A stretch of 64,000 bases of DNA from contig NZ_JAVLVU010000001.1 of the NCBI RefSeq assembly GCF_031951985.1, forward strand, positions 4,216,001-4,280,000. Direction: 5' to 3'. Shown here piece by piece: positions 61,077 to 64,000 of this stretch. This stretch comes from Mucilaginibacter terrae (lineage in GTDB: Bacteria > Bacteroidota > Bacteroidia > Sphingobacteriales > Sphingobacteriaceae). A model generated the notes under the pieces. The model saw only the letters and a program-made list of their open reading frames with translations. It was not told the origin of the DNA and did no database searches. Each line of letters begins with the position of its first letter. The first letter of the stretch is position 1. The position numbers and the translations under genes were made by a program.

Positions 61077-62555
61077 ATGGAACAATCCTCATCACAACCT
61101 AACTTAAAAAGCGAATTAGGCCTGCTCGACGGTACCATGCTGGTAGCCGGTTCGATGATAGGCTCGGGTATCTTTATTGTAAGCGCCGATATTATCCGTA
61201 ATGTTGGCTCAGCAGGCTGGTTAATTGCCGTGTGGCTTATCACCGGTTTTATGACCCTTACTGCTGCCGTAAGTTATGGCGAGTTGAGCGCTATGTTCCC
61301 TAAAGCAGGTGGACAATACGTTTACCTTAAAGAGGCATATAATAAACTAATTGCCTTTTTGTATGGCTGGAGCTTTTTTGCGGTAATACAAACCGGAACT
61401 ATAGCAGCAGTTGGGGTGGCTTTTTCCAAGTTTACGGCCTCTTTTTTATCATCTATGAGCTTTACTGCTAAGTGGGCACATTTGGTTAGTGAGGATACCA
61501 TATTGTTTACTGCGCCGATAGGCAATTATGACTTCAAGTTTAGTGCAGCCCAACTGGTATCAATTGTCATCATTATTATCCTTACTTATATAAATACCCG
61601 CGGTGTAAAAGGGGGCAAGATTATTACAACCACTTTTACCTTAACTAAGCTGTTGAGTTTGTTTGGCTTAATTGCTTTTGGTTTTATTATGCTTAAAGGT
61701 GATGTGTGGGCCGCCAACTGGACCAATGCCTGGGATATGCATAACATTAATAAAGACGGTAGCTTTACTTCTTTAACTTTAGCTGCTGGGTTAGGTGCTG
61801 TAGCGGCATCAATGGTAGGCTCTATTTTTAGCAGTGATGCCTGGAATAGTGTAACCTTTATTGCGGGCGAGATGAAAAACCCGCAGCGTAATATTGGGTT
61901 AAGCTTGTTCTTAGGGACGATGATTGTTACCGTAATTTATGTACTGGCTAATGTGATGTATACCGCTGTTTTGCCATTACACGAAATTGCCACTGCCGAA
62001 AAAGACCGCGTGGCTGTTGCTGCTTCAACCGTTATATTTGGAAATATAGGTACTGTTATTATCGCACTTATGATTATGGTATCAACTTTTGGCTGTAACA
62101 ATGGTTTAATACTGGCCGGTGCAAGGGTTTATTATACAATGGCTAAAGACGGCGTTTTTTTTAAAAAAACTGGTACCCTTAATAAAAATTCCGTTCCAGA
62201 ATTTGGTTTATGGATACAATGTTTAGTTGCATCTCTGTTATGCTTGAGCGGAAAGTATGGGGATTTGCTGGATATGATTTCCTTTGTAGTGGTTATATTT
62301 TACGTGCTTACCATTGTAGGCATTTACATTTTGCGCATAAAACGCCCCGACGCGCCACGCCCTTATAAAGCCTTTGGTTATCCTGTTTTGCCAGCTATTT
62401 ATGTACTGATGGGTTTAGCCTTTTGTACGCTGCTTATTATTTATAAACCCCAGTATACCTGGCCTGGCCTCATTATTGTACTCATCGGCATCCCTATATA
62501 TTTTATTTCACAACGTAACGTAAAGCATGAGGATACCGTACTTTCTGATAATTAG
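61077..62555 (+). CDS. APC superfamily amino acid transporter
   Basis: From ATG 61077 this 492-residue protein has 12-13 membrane helices. LDGTMLVAGSMIGSGIFIVSADI near the start is the substrate-binding unwound helix, and YGELSAMFPKAGGQYVYLKEAY is the next conserved block. FSSDAWNSVTFIAGEMKNPQRNI near 255 is typical of the LAT/amino-acid exchanger group. It probably imports or exchanges amino acids; the specific one is not readable. It overlaps the following dacB gene by 29 bases. The start at TTG 61074 is possible but less likely. Confidence 0.9.
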   Translation: MEQSSSQPNLKSELGLLDGTMLVAGSMIGSGIFIVSADIIRNVGSAGWLIAVWLITGFMTLTAAVSYGELSAMFPKAGGQYVYLKEAYNKLIAFLYGWSFFAVIQTGTIAAVGVAFSKFTASFLSSMSFTAKWAHLVSEDTILFTAPIGNYDFKFSAAQLVSIVIIIILTYINTRGVKGGKIITTTFTLTKLLSLFGLIAFGFIMLKGDVWAANWTNAWDMHNINKDGSFTSLTLAAGLGAVAASMVGSIFSSDAWNSVTFIAGEMKNPQRNIGLSLFLGTMIVTVIYVLANVMYTAVLPLHEIATAEKDRVAVAASTVIFGNIGTVIIALMIMVSTFGCNNGLILAGARVYYTMAKDGVFFKKTGTLNKNSVPEFGLWIQCLVASLLCLSGKYGDLLDMISFVVVIFYVLTIVGIYILRIKRPDAPRPYKAFGYPVLPAIYVLMGLAFCTLLIIYKPQYTWPGLIIVLIGIPIYFISQRNVKHEDTVLSDN

Positions 62556-63960
62556 TTTTTTAACTTTAAGCACAACCGTACAGGCACAAAAAAAGGTAAG
62601 TATAAATGCCGGCCTGCCGCAAAAACTGCAAGCTGCCGTTAACCGTTTGCAACTGGATAGTCAATGCAGCTACGCATCAATATCGTTAACCGTGCTCGAT
62701 GCCGAAACCGGTGCACCGGTTTTTACCTACCACCCTGATATGGGTTTGGCACCGGCTTCTACCTTAAAAACGGTTACTTCTATAACGGCCTATAACCTGT
62801 TAGGGGCCGATTTTAAGTTTCAAACCCGGTTTGGCTACACAGGTACAATTGATGCCAACGGTGTGCTTAACGGCGATGTTATTATAAAAGGCGGCGGCGA
62901 CCCCACTTTAGGCAGTTGGCGATGGAATGATACCAAAGAAAACTCAATATTAACCAAGCTGGTAACCGCCTTGCAACAGGCAGGAATTAAAAAAATAAAC
63001 GGCCGAATTATAGGTGATGATTCGGTTTTTGACACCCAGTCTATTCCTGATGGCTGGATATGGCAGGATACCGGTAACTATTATGGTGCAGGTGCATCGG
63101 GCTTATGCTGGCGCGAAAACACTTTCGACATTAAATATGAAACCGGCGCAGTGGGGGGCCCGGTAAAAATATTGCGTACCTCACCCGCCATGCCTTATTT
63201 TAATTTCAAAAGCGAAGTATCAACCTCCGGCTCAGGCACGGGTGACAAATCATATGCCTACCTGCCTGTTGGTAATAAACAGATGTACATACGCGGGGCT
63301 TATGCTATTGATAAGGCTAAAAAAAGCATCAGCGTTGCCCTGCCCGACCCGGCTTACGATGCCGCTTGGCGCTTAACTGATACCCTTCGGCATTTAGGTA
63401 TTACGGTTAGCAAAGAACCGGAGTCGACTATAACATTTAATTCAAAAACAGAAGTTATCCCCCCAATTGCAAAAGAACTTACAACCATAACTTCGCCCGA
63501 TTTTAACCAGATTATTTACTGGTTAAACCGAGAAAGTATTAATCTTTACGCCGAACAACTGCTTAAAACCATTGCGCTTAAATCGGGCAAAGAGGTATCA
63601 ACCAAAACAGGCGTTGAGGTGCTAAAAAGCTTCTGGAAGGAAAATGGAATTGACAGCCGCTCGCTCAACCTTTACGATGGCAGCGGCCTTTCGCCCGGCG
63701 ACCGTATAACATCCCGCTCCTTAGCCCGTATACTCCTAACCGCGGTTAATCAACCTTGGTTTAGTCCGTTTTATGAAAGTTTACCCTTGTATAACAATAT
63801 GCACATGAAAAGCGGAACCATTGCCGATGTAGTAGCCTATGCCGGTTACCAAACCCACAACGGACGCAAGTTGTGCTTTTCGGTCATGATTAATAATTAT
63901 AATGGTTCTACCACCACTATGCGGCAAAAGCTATTTAAGGTGCTGGATGAATTGAAGTAG
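62527..63960 (+). CDS. dacB: D-alanyl-D-alanine carboxypeptidase/endopeptidase, PBP4 family (S13)
   Basis: This 477-residue exported enzyme (signal 1-20, ending VQAQ) has the three S13 motifs. PASTLKTVTS near residue 78 is the SxxK motif with the nucleophilic Ser, RESINLYAEQL near 339 is SxN, and MKSGTIADVVAY near 429 is KTG-like. It trims D-Ala from peptidoglycan and cuts cross-links. Its first codons lie inside the end of the transporter gene (29 bases), so translation is coupled. It may release peptides whose amino acids the transporter takes up, but this is inference. The last 40 bases of the window show no further gene. Confidence 0.92.
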   Translation: MRIPYFLIISFLTLSTTVQAQKKVSINAGLPQKLQAAVNRLQLDSQCSYASISLTVLDAETGAPVFTYHPDMGLAPASTLKTVTSITAYNLLGADFKFQTRFGYTGTIDANGVLNGDVIIKGGGDPTLGSWRWNDTKENSILTKLVTALQQAGIKKINGRIIGDDSVFDTQSIPDGWIWQDTGNYYGAGASGLCWRENTFDIKYETGAVGGPVKILRTSPAMPYFNFKSEVSTSGSGTGDKSYAYLPVGNKQMYIRGAYAIDKAKKSISVALPDPAYDAAWRLTDTLRHLGITVSKEPESTITFNSKTEVIPPIAKELTTITSPDFNQIIYWLNRESINLYAEQLLKTIALKSGKEVSTKTGVEVLKSFWKENGIDSRSLNLYDGSGLSPGDRITSRSLARILLTAVNQPWFSPFYESLPLYNNMHMKSGTIADVVAYAGYQTHNGRKLCFSVMINNYNGSTTTMRQKLFKVLDELK

Positions 63961-64000
63961 GTGTTAGAGTCAAGAGTACAGAATCAGGAATCAAGATAAA

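Overview
The window looks like a chromosomal segment of a plant-polysaccharide-degrading Bacteroidota, most likely family Sphingobacteriaceae (Mucilaginibacter/Pedobacter type). The reasons are: promoters of the Bacteroidota form TTTG-N17-23-TAnnTTTG, weak Shine-Dalgarno sites, many exported proteins ending their signal in a Q (..A-Q), and families typical of this phylum (DUF6702, DUF3826, DUF6298, GH140, GH141). The genus is an inference from gene content only. No tRNA, rRNA, CRISPR array, insertion sequence or prophage was found.

Region 1 (1-34.6 kb, all on the + strand) is most of a carbohydrate utilisation locus for complex pectin. In order it holds: the end of a PL1 pectate lyase, a large beta-helix/DUF6298 protein, GH140 (apiosidase type), GH43, an Asp-box protein, an SGNH acetylesterase, a GH2 with a frameshift, GH78, DUF3826, a second Asp-box sialidase-like protein, an STN-alpha/beta hydrolase, a Tat-exported sugar isomerase-like protein, GH141, a Gfo/Idh/MocA oxidoreductase, an SSS symporter, a LacZ-type GH2, GH106 and GH127. 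GH140 + GH141 + GH127 + GH106 together are the mark of rhamnogalacturonan-II (RG-II) breakdown. No SusC/SusD pair or hybrid sensor lies in the window, so those are presumably upstream. The genes run in tight blocks, and every gap above about 100 bp inside the locus holds a REP-like palindrome (families sharing GTCAT...ATGAC ends), often beside a second dispersed element of about 95 bp.

Region 2 (34.6-43.7 kb) is mixed housekeeping: msrA, a ThuA-like secreted protein, parE (topoisomerase IV B), an unknown secreted protein, an APC permease, an HTH-DUF4870 membrane regulator, a Crp/Fnr regulator followed by a perfect FNR-type palindrome and an SDR/PRISE-like reductase, and a DUF1348 protein.

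Region 3 (43.9-47.65 kb) is bounded by two near-identical 47-bp terminator-containing repeats. It holds an RsbQ/KAI2-like hydrolase overlapping a PAS protein with a histidine-kinase phosphoacceptor helix but no ATPase domain, a 45-residue orphan ORF, and an AT-rich stand-alone OLD-family ATPase/TOPRIM nuclease, probably a defence gene acquired by transfer.

Region 4 (47.65-64 kb) holds sucB-sucA (2-oxoglutarate dehydrogenase E2 and E1), an NlpC/P60 lipoprotein, two tandem paralogous small exported proteins sharing a conserved ECF-like promoter, a membrane-anchored coiled-coil protein, a HupE/M1-peptidase operon divergent from DUF6702 and PH-domain genes, an OmpA lipoprotein, a second APC transporter, and an overlapping PBP4-type D-Ala-D-Ala carboxypeptidase that ends 40 bases before the window does.
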